A stretch of 31,405 nucleotides of DNA. Origin: JBEBVQ01 sp964636205. GTDB lineage: Bacteria > Bacteroidota > Bacteroidia > Chitinophagales > Chitinophagaceae. Below, piece after piece: positions 1 through 7,236 of this stretch. Made by a program: the position numbers and the translations under genes. The notes beneath the pieces were generated by a model that worked only from the letters and a program-made list of their open reading frames with translations, ran no database searches and was not told the DNA's origin. The stretch covers positions 1 through 31,405 of the forward strand of contig CAZWPF010000024.1 of NCBI GenBank assembly GCA_964636205.1, given 5' to 3'. Within the stretch, counting starts at the first letter, position 1; the number at the start of each line of letters is the position of its first letter.

Positions 1-363
1 TATTATCATGGAGCGAGGTATTATATACCGTGGCTGGCAAGATGGAGTGCTGTTGACCCGTTAGCACACAAGATGCCAAGCATATCACCCTATGCTTATT
101 GTGCAAATAATCCTGTATTATTGGTTGACCCTGATGGTAGACTTCCAATTATTCCTTGGCTATTAAAAGCAGGTGCAGGAGCAGCAGCAGATATATTGGC
201 ACAGGCAAGTATGGATTACTTGTTTAACTCAAATACGACAAGTTGGATTTGCGTCCTCTGCGTGAACCGATTTATTTCTCGCAAAGAGCGCAGAGAAGAT
301 GCTGCATATTCTACGTCACTGCGTGCTTCGCGAATTAGCTTTGCATTCACGATTGTAAAATAA
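1..363 (+). CDS. RHS repeat-associated core domain protein, C-terminal fragment (5' end outside window)
   Basis: The frame is open from base 1 and reads the end of an RHS core: YYHGARYY, RWSAVDPLAHK, SPYAYCANNP and LLVDPDGR. These are the usual junction motifs of RHS/wall-associated proteins, large shell proteins that often release a variable C-terminal toxin. After DPDGR only about 30 residues look natural (an Ala-rich GAAADILAQASMDYLF stretch). From about base 251 the frame runs into a non-coding-type repeat and gives a Cys/Arg-rich nonsense tail, ending at TAA 361-363. No toxin domain is seen, so this is probably a broken or decayed RHS end, or an orphan cassette. The RHS identity is firm; the function of this copy is doubtful. 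Confidence 0.85.
   Translation, partial: YYHGARYYIPWLARWSAVDPLAHKMPSISPYAYCANNPVLLVDPDGRLPIIPWLLKAGAGAAADILAQASMDYLFNSNTTSWICVLCVNRFISRKERREDAAYSTSLRASRISFAFTIVK
251..340. repeat. Degenerate intergenic repeat with imperfect inverted arms
   Basis: Bases 280-296 (cgcaaagagcgcagaga) and 316-332 (tcactgcgtgcttcgcg) are imperfect reverse complements, about 13 of 17 positions. A third related block, gcgtcctctgcgtgaa, lies at 251-266, and its ctctgcg (256-262) pairs exactly with cgcagag (289-295). The wording resembles the 'cgcaaagacgcaaag' family of dispersed repeats that I know from many environmental bacterial genomes. It overlaps the 3' end of the RHS frame. Only one copy is visible in this window, so the repeat status rests on the inverted arms and on recognition. 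Confidence 0.5.
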
Positions 364-392
364 TAAAAAAAAAAGCCCGGATCTACCGGGCT
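364..392 (-). terminator. Intrinsic terminator of the persulfide dioxygenase gene
   Basis: A 7-bp stem, agcccgg (374-380) with ccgggct (386-392), and a 5-nt loop are followed on the minus strand by a run of T (A-tract 364-373 on the plus strand). It sits just past the stop codon at 402. Confidence 0.85.
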
Positions 393-401
393 TCCATATC
401 A

Positions 402-1790
402 TCAAGTTGTTACCGTAGGAATTCTACTATCTTTCTTTATGCTCGCAAATCCACCCAGCACATTCCGAAGGTTGTGAAAACCCTGCTTCTTCAACAAGGA
501 TGCAGCAATTACCGAACGGTATCCGCCGGCACAATGGATATACAAATTCTTATCGGTATCTATCATCGCAATATTGATAATATCCGACATGGTATCCAGA
601 GGCAGATTCGTCGCTCCTTGTATGTGGGCAGACTCAAATTCTGTTTGCTTTCTAACATCAATCACGGCCAAATTAGGGTCATGGGGTAAATCCATTGCCA
701 ACTCATCAGCCTCCACATCAATTATCATATCTATAGGCTCACCTTGTTGTTGCCAGGCTGCCATTCCGCCTTCCAAATAACCGATAACATTGTCAAAGCC
801 AACCCGAGCCAAACGAGTAACTGATTCCTTTTCCTTTCCTGGAGCCGCAACCAGTACCATCGGAACATCGAAAGGCAATAAAGCGCCGGCCCATTCCGCG
901 AAACGACCATCCAACCCTACATTTACCGCACCCGGAATAAAGGCCTCAGTAAAAATAGTAGCAGGACGAGTATCCAAAATCCATGCACCTTTCGCTACTG
1001 CCTGCTTAAACTCGCTAACCGACAAACCTTGAAGTGAGCGATCCATCACCTCATCAATACTGGTATATCCTTCTCTGTTGATTTTTGCATTCAAAGGAAA
1101 ATAAGCAGGAGGCGCAGACAATCCGGTAGTCACCTTACGAACAAATGTTTCCTTATCTATATTACTCAAAGCATAATTAGAACTCCTTTGTTCGCCAATA
1201 GTACTAAACGTCTCGGGACCGAGATTTTTACCGCAAGCAGAGCCGGGACCGTGTGCAGGGTAAACGATCACATGATCGGGTAACGGACTGATTCTGGTGT
1301 GCAGACTGTCGTAGAGCATGCCGGCAAGAGTCTCCTTATCAAGATTACCGCTGAAAAGATCCGGCCTACCTACATCCCCCACAAAAAGGGTATCGCCCGT
1401 GAAAATGCTATAAGGTTGGCCTTGCTCATCAAAAAGCAAGTAACATGTACTTTCAAGAGTATGACCCGGTGTGTGAATAGCCTTGATGGTAAGTTTTCCT
1501 ATCCTAAACTCTTCATTATCTGCCGCCTTATAAAACTTAAAACCCGCTTCAGTTTCAGGTCCGTAAATTATGGTGGCTCCGGTCTTCGCGGCCAAATCAA
1601 GGTGTCCGCTCACAAAATCTGCGTGGAAATGGGTTTCAAAAATGTACTTGATTTTTACACCCTTTTCTTCAGCCATCTGCAAATAAGTATCAACATCCCT
1701 CAGAGGATCAATCACCGCTGCTTCTCCTTCGCTGCTGATGAAATAGGCTGCTTCACTTAAGCAGTTGGTATATAATTGCTCTACAGTCAT
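402..1790 (-). CDS. MBL-fold persulfide dioxygenase-like protein with two rhodanese domains
   Basis: This 462-residue protein has an N-terminal metallo-beta-lactamase domain (about 1-250) of the ETHE1/CstB type, with THFHADFVSGH at 53-63, HTPGHT, and FTGDTLFVGDVGRPDL. Two rhodanese domains follow (about 258-350 and 365-455). The first lacks an active-site Cys (AAPGKEKE at the loop); the second has the sulfur-carrying Cys420 in HCAGGYRS. Family knowledge suggests iron-dependent oxidation of glutathione or protein persulfides to sulfite, with the rhodanese moving sulfane sulfur, in the cytoplasm. It lies 73 bp downstream of a metallopeptidase gene with a terminator-like hairpin between them, so it probably has its own transcript. 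The exact sulfur substrate cannot be read from sequence. Confidence 0.9.
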   Translation of the reverse strand: MTVEQLYTNCLSEAAYFISSEGEAAVIDPLRDVDTYLQMAEEKGVKIKYIFETHFHADFVSGHLDLAAKTGATIIYGPETEAGFKFYKAADNEEFRIGKLTIKAIHTPGHTLESTCYLLFDEQGQPYSIFTGDTLFVGDVGRPDLFSGNLDKETLAGMLYDSLHTRISPLPDHVIVYPAHGPGSACGKNLGPETFSTIGEQRSSNYALSNIDKETFVRKVTTGLSAPPAYFPLNAKINREGYTSIDEVMDRSLQGLSVSEFKQAVAKGAWILDTRPATIFTEAFIPGAVNVGLDGRFAEWAGALLPFDVPMVLVAAPGKEKESVTRLARVGFDNVIGYLEGGMAAWQQQGEPIDMIIDVEADELAMDLPHDPNLAVIDVRKQTEFESAHIQGATNLPLDTMSDIINIAMIDTDKNLYIHCAGGYRSVIAASLLKKQGFHNLRNVLGGFASIKKDSRIPTVTT

Positions 1791-1811
1791 TTTAGTTGTT
1801 TATAGTTGAGC

Positions 1812-1850
1812 TTATAGAAAAGTTCAGCCGAGCCCTTTGCTGCCCGGCTG
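1812..1850 (-). terminator. Probable terminator between the metallopeptidase and dioxygenase genes
   Basis: cagccg (1825-1830) pairs with cggctg (1845-1850) around a 14-nt loop that can pair partly (agc/gct). On the minus strand it is followed by a short T-rich stretch (aacttttct). It is weaker than the other terminators here. Confidence 0.45.
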
Positions 1851-1863
1851 TAACAAAATTAAT

Positions 1864-2562
1864 TTAATCGTCACCTCTGTTCAAAAAAATCAGAATATAA
1901 TAGAGCAAGGTGGCAACCGAACTTATTGCCGCTACGAGATAAGTACGTGCTGCCCAGTTCAATGCATCCTTAGCCATTCCATGTTCTTGTCTGGATGTCA
2001 GACCGGTAGTTTCCATCCAACGAAGGGCTCGACGGCTCGCATCATACTCCACCGGTAAGGTTACTAACGAGAAAATGGTTGACATCGCAAAAAGTATGAT
2101 TCCGGCTAACAGCAACATCTGATTCCCTTGACCAAACAGTAGTCCAAGACCGGCAAGAATCACCCATTGTGATAAGGTAGTTGAGATCTGTACAATCGGT
2201 ACTAATCTACTTCTTAGCATCAGCATGCTATAAGCTGTAGCATGCTGCACAGCATGACCGCACTCGTGAGCGGCTACTGCAGCTGCAGATATACTACGAC
2301 CGGCATATACTTCAGGACTCAGATTTACTGTCTTTTCAATGGGATTGTAGTGATCAGATAAAAAACCCTGAACCGATACTACTTTAACATCATAAATTCC
2401 ATTCTCATGCAGCATTTTTTCTGCTACTTCCTTACCGCTTAGTCCTCGTTGCAACGGCACCTCGCTATACTCCCTGAATTTACGCTTCAATTTTCCACTT
2501 ACCAGCATGCCCACCAGAAACATGATCCCGGCCAGCACATAATAGCCCATATAAGCTCCCAT
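1864..2562 (-). CDS. Membrane zinc metallopeptidase, YugP family
   Basis: This 232-residue protein matches the neutral zinc metallopeptidase family typified by Bacillus YugP (Zn_peptidase_2). It begins with a membrane segment (about 6-22) and has the zinc motif HECGH at 99-103 within AVAAHECGHAVQHA. Two further hydrophobic segments follow (about 132-146 and 150-170), then PVEYDASRRA, whose acidic residues may supply the third ligand, and a C-terminal membrane helix before a short charged end. Start ATG at 2562; MGYYVL four residues later is an alternative. It is probably an inner-membrane protease of unknown substrate. The gene downstream on this strand is the rhodanese/MBL protein; I infer no functional link. 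Confidence 0.88.
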   Translation of the reverse strand: MGAYMGYYVLAGIMFLVGMLVSGKLKRKFREYSEVPLQRGLSGKEVAEKMLHENGIYDVKVVSVQGFLSDHYNPIEKTVNLSPEVYAGRSISAAAVAAHECGHAVQHATAYSMLMLRSRLVPIVQISTTLSQWVILAGLGLLFGQGNQMLLLAGIILFAMSTIFSLVTLPVEYDASRRALRWMETTGLTSRQEHGMAKDALNWAARTYLVAAISSVATLLYYILIFLNRGDD

Positions 2563-2709
2563 ATCTAACTCTTTTTTTGATAGTTATAGCAAAACGCCTA
2601 CCAAACTAAAGAGGCGCAATTTTGTCATGACATTAAAGTTAGTAGAATCTTAGGAATTTCTAGTCAAAGACCGCCCATCGGGCACTAGCATTTTATTGAA
2701 TATTTTTCT

Positions 2710-2717
2710 TATATTTG
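2710..2717 (+). promoter_or_regulatory. -7 promoter box (TATATTTG) for the T9SS cargo gene
   Basis: The box matches the Bacteroidota consensus TAnnTTTG exactly and ends 15 nt before the ATG at 2733. The TTG at 2715 that could extend the reading frame lies inside this box, which argues for the ATG at 2733 as the start. No -33 element at the normal spacing is clear. Confidence 0.6.
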
Positions 2718-2732
2718 GTAAAAAGCCATTTT

Positions 2733-3701
2733 ATGATACGGAAATTTACTAGTCTGTTGATTTTATTCCTAGCATTTCAAGCATGCAGTTCAGAATGGAA
2801 TAAAGCTGATGCACAAATTGTATTTGCCCCTGTTGGCGCTAAATGGTATTATTCAGGCGGTGGAGTGGATAATCCAAATTACACCCAAATGAATTATATC
2901 TTGCTAGAAGTCGAAAAAGACACCTTAGTCGGTACACAAAATTGGCAAAAACTGACTGTCACGAGCGTTACTTCCTATTTCGAACCTGACACTCCTCAAT
3001 ATTATGACACAGTGTCGCTATGGCCGATTTTCTTATATACTTCGGGAGATACCGTTTACTATTACAATGATACATTCGCCACATTACTCCCGCTTTATAT
3101 TTTTAATGTTACAGTGGGCGACACGGTAAGTTATCACCAACCATGGCGTACTTGCTATAACCCCAACGATACCTTTGGAGTTATAATCGACAGTATTACC
3201 GGTTTCCAGGTAGATGGCTTGTCCTTAAAGCGCATCCATTCCAGCGAGATCCCCTTTTCTCCTTCCTACATGGCCCAAGAATACATGGAGCGAATCGGTC
3301 CGTTAAATGATTTTTTACTGAGTCATAATTGTGGGATTACCATACCTGAGTATTATGGCCCTTCGTTAAGATGTTATTTTGACAGCGATATCAGTTATAA
3401 GCGAATCAGTGTGCCATGTGATTATTTGCAAACTAGCTATACAAACATCCCTTCGTTTAATGTGCAGTCACCGGCGGTCTATCCCAACCCGGCGCAATCC
3501 GAATTAACTTTCAGCTTTCCATACAGTGTCAAGGGGAGGGTGAGAATTTTTGATTTAAACGGGAGAATCGTAGCAGAAAAGCAATTATCGGGAGTGAATG
3601 CCATCGAATTTGATGTTCGGCACTACGTCGCCGGCTTATATCTATACCAAATAACACTCGCAGATAAAGTCTATACAGGGAAGATAACGATTGGTCAATA
3701 A
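2733..3701 (+). CDS. Secreted protein with C-terminal T9SS type A sorting domain
   Basis: From ATG 2733 the protein is 322 residues. The N-terminus has basic residues, a hydrophobic core (LLILFLAF) and a possible cut after ADA. The FQAC sequence is not a convincing lipobox. The middle region is rich in Tyr, Asp and Thr, looks beta-sheet-like, and I do not recognise a catalytic domain. The last about 75 residues form a clear Por secretion system tail: VYPNPAQSELTFSF, VRIFDLNGRIV, then VAGLYLYQIT and a Lys-rich end. The protein should be exported by Sec and then by the type IX system to the cell surface or medium. Its stop codon is 5 bp from that of the convergent NUDIX gene. Confidence 0.85.
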   Translation: MIRKFTSLLILFLAFQACSSEWNKADAQIVFAPVGAKWYYSGGGVDNPNYTQMNYILLEVEKDTLVGTQNWQKLTVTSVTSYFEPDTPQYYDTVSLWPIFLYTSGDTVYYYNDTFATLLPLYIFNVTVGDTVSYHQPWRTCYNPNDTFGVIIDSITGFQVDGLSLKRIHSSEIPFSPSYMAQEYMERIGPLNDFLLSHNCGITIPEYYGPSLRCYFDSDISYKRISVPCDYLQTSYTNIPSFNVQSPAVYPNPAQSELTFSFPYSVKGRVRIFDLNGRIVAEKQLSGVNAIEFDVRHYVAGLYLYQITLADKVYTGKITIGQ

Positions 3702-3706
3702 ACCAA

Positions 3707-4339
3707 TTATTGGATCGAGTGCAGCACGGTTTCAAATTCGGCTAAAATCATCGCTGTTGCACCCCATATAATCTGATTGTCTGCCGGCACATAGGCAGGT
3801 ACTTTCAAATTAACCGTCGGCGCGGAATTAGAGCGAATGCTGACGGTTGATTTGAATTCTTCCTGTAGCAGTTTGTGCATCGGGACTTCAATGATTTCAT
3901 CCACTTCCGTGGTATTAATCTGAAATAGCGGTCGCGACTCCGAATAGGCCACAAAAGGAAACACCTGAAAATTACTTACGGGAATATAAAGCTGCGTAAG
4001 CCCGCCCAGTATTTCTACTCGATCCGACATGATGCCGACTTCTTCCTGGGCCTCCCTGAGTGCTGTTGCCCTCAGATCTGCATCATATTGCTCCTTTTTG
4101 CCTCCCGGAAAACTAATCTGTCCCCCATGAACATTCCCGTCCTGAGTTCGCCGAATCAATAATAACGTCAGTTCTGCTTCTAGTGGATATAACAACGCCA
4201 ATACTGCGCTTGCTCTTGCATCCTTCGGAATATTGTCAGCCCTAGGAATATACCTTGCTGCCATTCTCATCTGCGCTGGAATACCGGGCAGCGGGCCGGT
4301 CAGCCTTTGTCTTATTACCTCCTTAAACTTCAATTCCAT
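3707..4339 (-). CDS. NUDIX hydrolase, CoA pyrophosphatase-like
   Basis: From ATG 4339 the protein is 210 residues. It carries the CoA-pyrophosphatase signature HGGQISFPGGKKE, followed by the NUDIX helix ALREAQEEVGI. This family (NudL/Pcd1-like) cuts CoA or oxidised CoA to phosphopantetheine and 3',5'-ADP, using metal bound by the REXXEE glutamates. A TTG four codons upstream (4349-4351) could extend the frame, but the ATG at 4339 matches better and lies 18 nt after a promoter-like TAACTTTCG. The gene is convergent with the T9SS cargo gene and divergent from the response regulator. NUDIX family certain; the CoA substrate is inferred from the SFPGG motif. Confidence 0.88.
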   Translation of the reverse strand: MELKFKEVIRQRLTGPLPGIPAQMRMAARYIPRADNIPKDARASAVLALLYPLEAELTLLLIRRTQDGNVHGGQISFPGGKKEQYDADLRATALREAQEEVGIMSDRVEILGGLTQLYIPVSNFQVFPFVAYSESRPLFQINTTEVDEIIEVPMHKLLQEEFKSTVSIRSNSAPTVNLKVPAYVPADNQIIWGATAMILAEFETVLHSIQ

Positions 4340-4357
4340 ACTTTCCAACAATATACC

Positions 4358-4366
4358 CGAAAGTTA
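4358..4366 (-). promoter_or_regulatory. -7-like box (TAACTTTCG) for the NUDIX gene
   Basis: On the minus strand this reads TAACTTTCG, one base off the TAnnTTTG consensus, 18 nt before the ATG at 4339. The TTTCG variant recurs at other starts in this window. Confidence 0.4.
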
Positions 4367-4403
4367 ACCTATTTCTACATTCTGTACTAAGCCGGCAATC
4401 CCT

Positions 4404-4411
4404 TATTTTCG
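4404..4411 (+). promoter_or_regulatory. -7-like box (TATTTTCG) for the response regulator
   Basis: A TAnnTTCG variant of the -7 box lies 23 nt before the ATG at 4435, in the divergent gap shared with the NUDIX gene. Confidence 0.4.
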
Positions 4412-4434
4412 CGTGGTATCAGGAACTTAGAAAC

Positions 4435-5601
4435 ATGTCGCAAAAAATACTTGTCATCGATGATGAACGCGCCATTCGTGCCACGCTCTCCGAAATTCTG
4501 GGATTTGAAGGATTTAAAGTAGATGAAGCAGCAGATGGTGCAGAAGGCATTCAGAAAATCCGGGAAGGTAATTATGATTGTATCCTTTGTGATATAAAAA
4601 TGCCTAAGATGGATGGGATGGATGTGCTTCAGGTTGCATCCACAGAAAAACCGGATACTCCTTTCATCATGATTTCAGGTCATGGCAATATTGAAACAGC
4701 TGTAGAAGCCGTAAAAAAAGGTGCATATGATTATATCAGCAAACCACCTGATCTGAATCGGTTGTTGATTACCATTCGGAATGCGATGGACAAAAAATCG
4801 CTGATTGCCGAGACTCGTCAGTTGAGAAAGCGGATAACCCGAAATACCGAGATGATAGGCAGCTCGGCAGCCATTCAACGGATTCATGAAACGATAGAGA
4901 AAGTAGCACCAACCGATGCCCGCGTGTTGATCACCGGAGAAAATGGTACGGGAAAGGAATTGGTAGCAAGAAAGATTTTCGAACTCAGCAATAAAAATCA
5001 AGGTCCATTTATTGAAGTCAACTGCGCCGCTATTCCATCTGAATTAATAGAAAGCGAACTGTTTGGCCATGAGAAAGGTTCTTTCACATCTGCTATCAAA
5101 CAGAGAATCGGTAAGTTTGAACAAGCCAGCGGCGGTACGCTATTTCTGGATGAGATCGGTGACATGAGTATGGAAGCGCAGGCAAAAGTATTACGCGCTT
5201 TACAAGAAGGTCGCATCACCCGCATCGGCGGTGAAAAAGAAATCAAGGTAGATGTTCGCGTGATAGCAGCTACTAATAAAAATCTGATAGCAGAAGTAGA
5301 ACAGAAGAAATTCAGGCTCGACTTATATCATCGGCTGAGTGTTATACTTATCCATGTACCCTCATTGAATGACCGCAAAGAAGATATTCCAGAACTGGTA
5401 GCTTACTTCCTCAAAGAAATTAGTGCGGAGTACAACCAACCGGTGAAAGAAATAGATTCGGATGCCATCAAAGCATTACAACAATATAACTGGACCGGCA
5501 ATATTCGGGAGCTGCGCAATATCATTGAACGTCTGATCATTCTTTCGGGAAAAAAGATCACTAAAAAAGATGTGCAACAGTATATACTGATGGGTAGTTA
5601 G
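4435..5601 (+). CDS. Sigma-54-activator-type response regulator lacking a C-terminal HTH
   Basis: This 388-residue protein has an N-terminal receiver domain with acidic pair D10-D11, phospho-acceptor D53 (LCDIKMPKMDG), S81 and K103. A sigma-54-interaction AAA+ domain follows: Walker A GENGTGKE (168-175), Walker B GGTLFLDE (233-240), and arginine-finger-region sequence near LDLYHRLSV. The sigma-54 contact loop, normally GAFTGA, reads GSFTSA (215-220). The protein ends about 40 residues after NWTGNIRELRN, so the usual Fis-type helix-turn-helix is absent; the stop is followed within 18 bp by the convergent gene, which leaves no room for one. It therefore looks like an NtrC/AtoC relative that acts from solution or has a different job. 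No histidine kinase lies next to it. Confidence 0.93.
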   Translation: MSQKILVIDDERAIRATLSEILGFEGFKVDEAADGAEGIQKIREGNYDCILCDIKMPKMDGMDVLQVASTEKPDTPFIMISGHGNIETAVEAVKKGAYDYISKPPDLNRLLITIRNAMDKKSLIAETRQLRKRITRNTEMIGSSAAIQRIHETIEKVAPTDARVLITGENGTGKELVARKIFELSNKNQGPFIEVNCAAIPSELIESELFGHEKGSFTSAIKQRIGKFEQASGGTLFLDEIGDMSMEAQAKVLRALQEGRITRIGGEKEIKVDVRVIAATNKNLIAEVEQKKFRLDLYHRLSVILIHVPSLNDRKEDIPELVAYFLKEISAEYNQPVKEIDSDAIKALQQYNWTGNIRELRNIIERLIILSGKKITKKDVQQYILMGS

Positions 5602-5619
5602 CAGCTGCTCTTCTACAAA

Positions 5620-6204
5620 TTATTTAGGACATAATTGTGTAATGATCGAACGATCGTATTCCTGCCAACTGCCTGCAGGGATATCGGTCAAATCAACATT
5701 CCCGATACGATAGCGGATTAATCTCAAAGTAGGATAACCCACTGCAGCAGTCATTTTACGTACCTGTCTGTTTTTACCTTCTGTTAGTGTCAGACTGATC
5801 CACGAATCGGGAACAGTCTTTCTGTATCTGATCGGAGGTACACGGTCGCCGATTTGCGGAGCCTCTATTAGTTCTGCCTTCGCTCCTTTAGTACACAGCT
5901 TTTTCCCGTCCACACTAATCCATACACCCTCTCGTAATTGTTCCAATGCAGCATTATTAGGGATACCCTCTACTTGTACCCAATAACTGCGTTCGTGCCC
6001 GAATTTAGGATTCAACAATCTTGCGGTAAGCAGCTTATCATTTGTCAATACTAACAAGCCTTCACTATCATAATCCAAACGACCAACAGGATAAATATCA
6101 TTAGGAAGATCCTTAAAGAAGGATGCAAGCGTGAGCTTATCTCCTGAAGGAGAAAATTGAGACATCACTTGAAATGGCTTATGAAATAAAATGTACCTGT
6201 TCAT
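5620..6204 (-). CDS. rluE: RluE/RsuA-family rRNA pseudouridine synthase
   Basis: This 194-residue protein has no S4 domain. It starts directly with ILFHKPFQVMSQFSP and carries the catalytic motif GRLDYDSEGLLVLTND with Asp44, then LTEGKNRQVRKM near the C-terminus. This layout is typical of RluE, which makes pseudouridine 2457 of 23S rRNA in E. coli. A relative of the same RsuA/RluB/RluE/RluF group with another target site is possible. It is convergent with the response regulator, with 18 bp between stops. No clear -7 box is seen upstream. Confidence 0.9.
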   Translation of the reverse strand: MNRYILFHKPFQVMSQFSPSGDKLTLASFFKDLPNDIYPVGRLDYDSEGLLVLTNDKLLTARLLNPKFGHERSYWVQVEGIPNNAALEQLREGVWISVDGKKLCTKGAKAELIEAPQIGDRVPPIRYRKTVPDSWISLTLTEGKNRQVRKMTAAVGYPTLRLIRYRIGNVDLTDIPAGSWQEYDRSIITQLCPK

Positions 6205-6250
6205 AAAAAAATATAACGCTGAAAAGCCGCTCCAACAAAGGGTTTTCGAA

Positions 6251-6293
6251 GAAAAAGAAAAAGCCCGGAAGTTTTTATCACCGCCGGACTTTT
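6251..6293 (-). terminator. Probable terminator of the batB-batC unit
   Basis: aagcccgg (6261-6268) pairs with ccggactt (6284-6291), eight pairs including one G-T, around a 15-nt loop. On the minus strand it is followed by a T-rich run. It lies about 200 bp past the batC stop. The AT-rich stretch 6300-6495 between them has no recognisable gene. Confidence 0.65.
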
Positions 6294-6495
6294 ATAAGGA
6301 TGGGTTAGTAAGTACAATCCTATCACAATATTAAAAAGAATTTCCACTACTAAAAAAAAATCTTTGAATTTTTTTTCATCAATGTTGAAAACCTGTGAAC
6401 AACTTTTGGATTTCTTTCAGCAAAAAATGGATTGAATTTTTTAAAAATTCCTTCTGACTAAGATTTATCAAAGTTGCGAATACTCGAATTCGACG

Positions 6496-7236
6496 CTACC
6501 AATCTTTCTCAATCTTAACAGGAGTTGCTTTGCCTTTCATTTGCTTTTCCTGCAAATTTTTTTCTTCTTGTTGTAATGCATTTAGGATCTGCTCTGCTTG
6601 TTGTTCAGACAGTTTGCTGGGCATTGGTTCCGGACGTTGTTGTTGTTCGCTTTGTTCGTTCTGATCATTCTTATCCTGTTGTTGTTGCTGTTGTTGGTCC
6701 TTTTCGTCCTGTCCCTGCGATTGTTGATTTTCTTGGTCCTTTTTATCCTGCTGTTGATCCTTTTTATCTTGTTGCTTATTGTCCTTTCCATCTTGCTGAT
6801 CTTTCTTCAGCATTGCTTTTGCGTACGAGAGATTATATCGGGCTTCCTGATCAGTGGGATTATTGCGCAGCGTATGTTTATACGCTTCGATAGCTTCTTC
6901 CCATTTCCTTTCGTCCATAAAGGTATTACCCAAATTATATTGAGCTGCTGCCCGCTGTAAACTATCCTTCGCTTTCTTCGCAGTTGCATCCATCAGTTGT
7001 CTGGCTGCATCTGTTTGCTTCTGTCTATAATAAGCATTTGCCAGGTTAAACATCCCTGTTACAGAATTAGGATTTGTTTCTAATGCCTTCTTATAAAACT
7101 CTACAGCTTCTTGATATTTCTGCTCCTCATATTTCTGATTGCCCTTTTTAATTAAAGGTCGATCCTGAGCATAAGTTGATTGATATCCGCCCACGATCAT
7201 TAATCCCAAAAAAATCAAATATTGGATCCTGTTCAT
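6496..7236 (-). CDS. batC: BatC-like TPR protein with a Gln/Lys/Asp-rich tail
   Basis: This 246-residue protein begins with a signal peptide (probable cut after TYA, residue 23). Three or so TPR repeats follow (about 25-150; FNLANAYY and YNLGNTFMDERKWEEAI are typical). Residues about 150-205 are almost only Gln, Lys, Asp, Asn and Glu, and a short conserved-looking end follows (SEQQAEQILNALQQEE). It matches BatC of the Bacteroidota aerotolerance operon, a periplasmic partner of the VWA proteins BatA/BatB. The start overlaps the end of batB by 4 bp, so the two are translationally coupled. A long hydrophobic frame on the opposite strand only mirrors the Gln/Lys/Asp codons. The Bat proteins' exact role is poorly known. 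Confidence 0.88.
   Translation of the reverse strand: MNRIQYLIFLGLMIVGGYQSTYAQDRPLIKKGNQKYEEQKYQEAVEFYKKALETNPNSVTGMFNLANAYYRQKQTDAARQLMDATAKKAKDSLQRAAAQYNLGNTFMDERKWEEAIEAYKHTLRNNPTDQEARYNLSYAKAMLKKDQQDGKDNKQQDKKDQQQDKKDQENQQSQGQDEKDQQQQQQQDKNDQNEQSEQQQRPEPMPSKLSEQQAEQILNALQQEEKNLQEKQMKGKATPVKIEKDW

Noticed and set aside
6390..6415. DnaA-box-like tgtgaacaa in the spacer after batC
   Set aside because: A single imperfect match with no cluster of boxes, and no replication genes next to it.
6598..6960. Long very hydrophobic reading frame on the plus strand opposite batC
   Set aside because: It is the mirror of the Gln/Lys/Asp codons of the batC tail (caa, aaa, gac reversed give Leu, Phe, Val). 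It has no promoter or homologous text, and batC explains the sequence.
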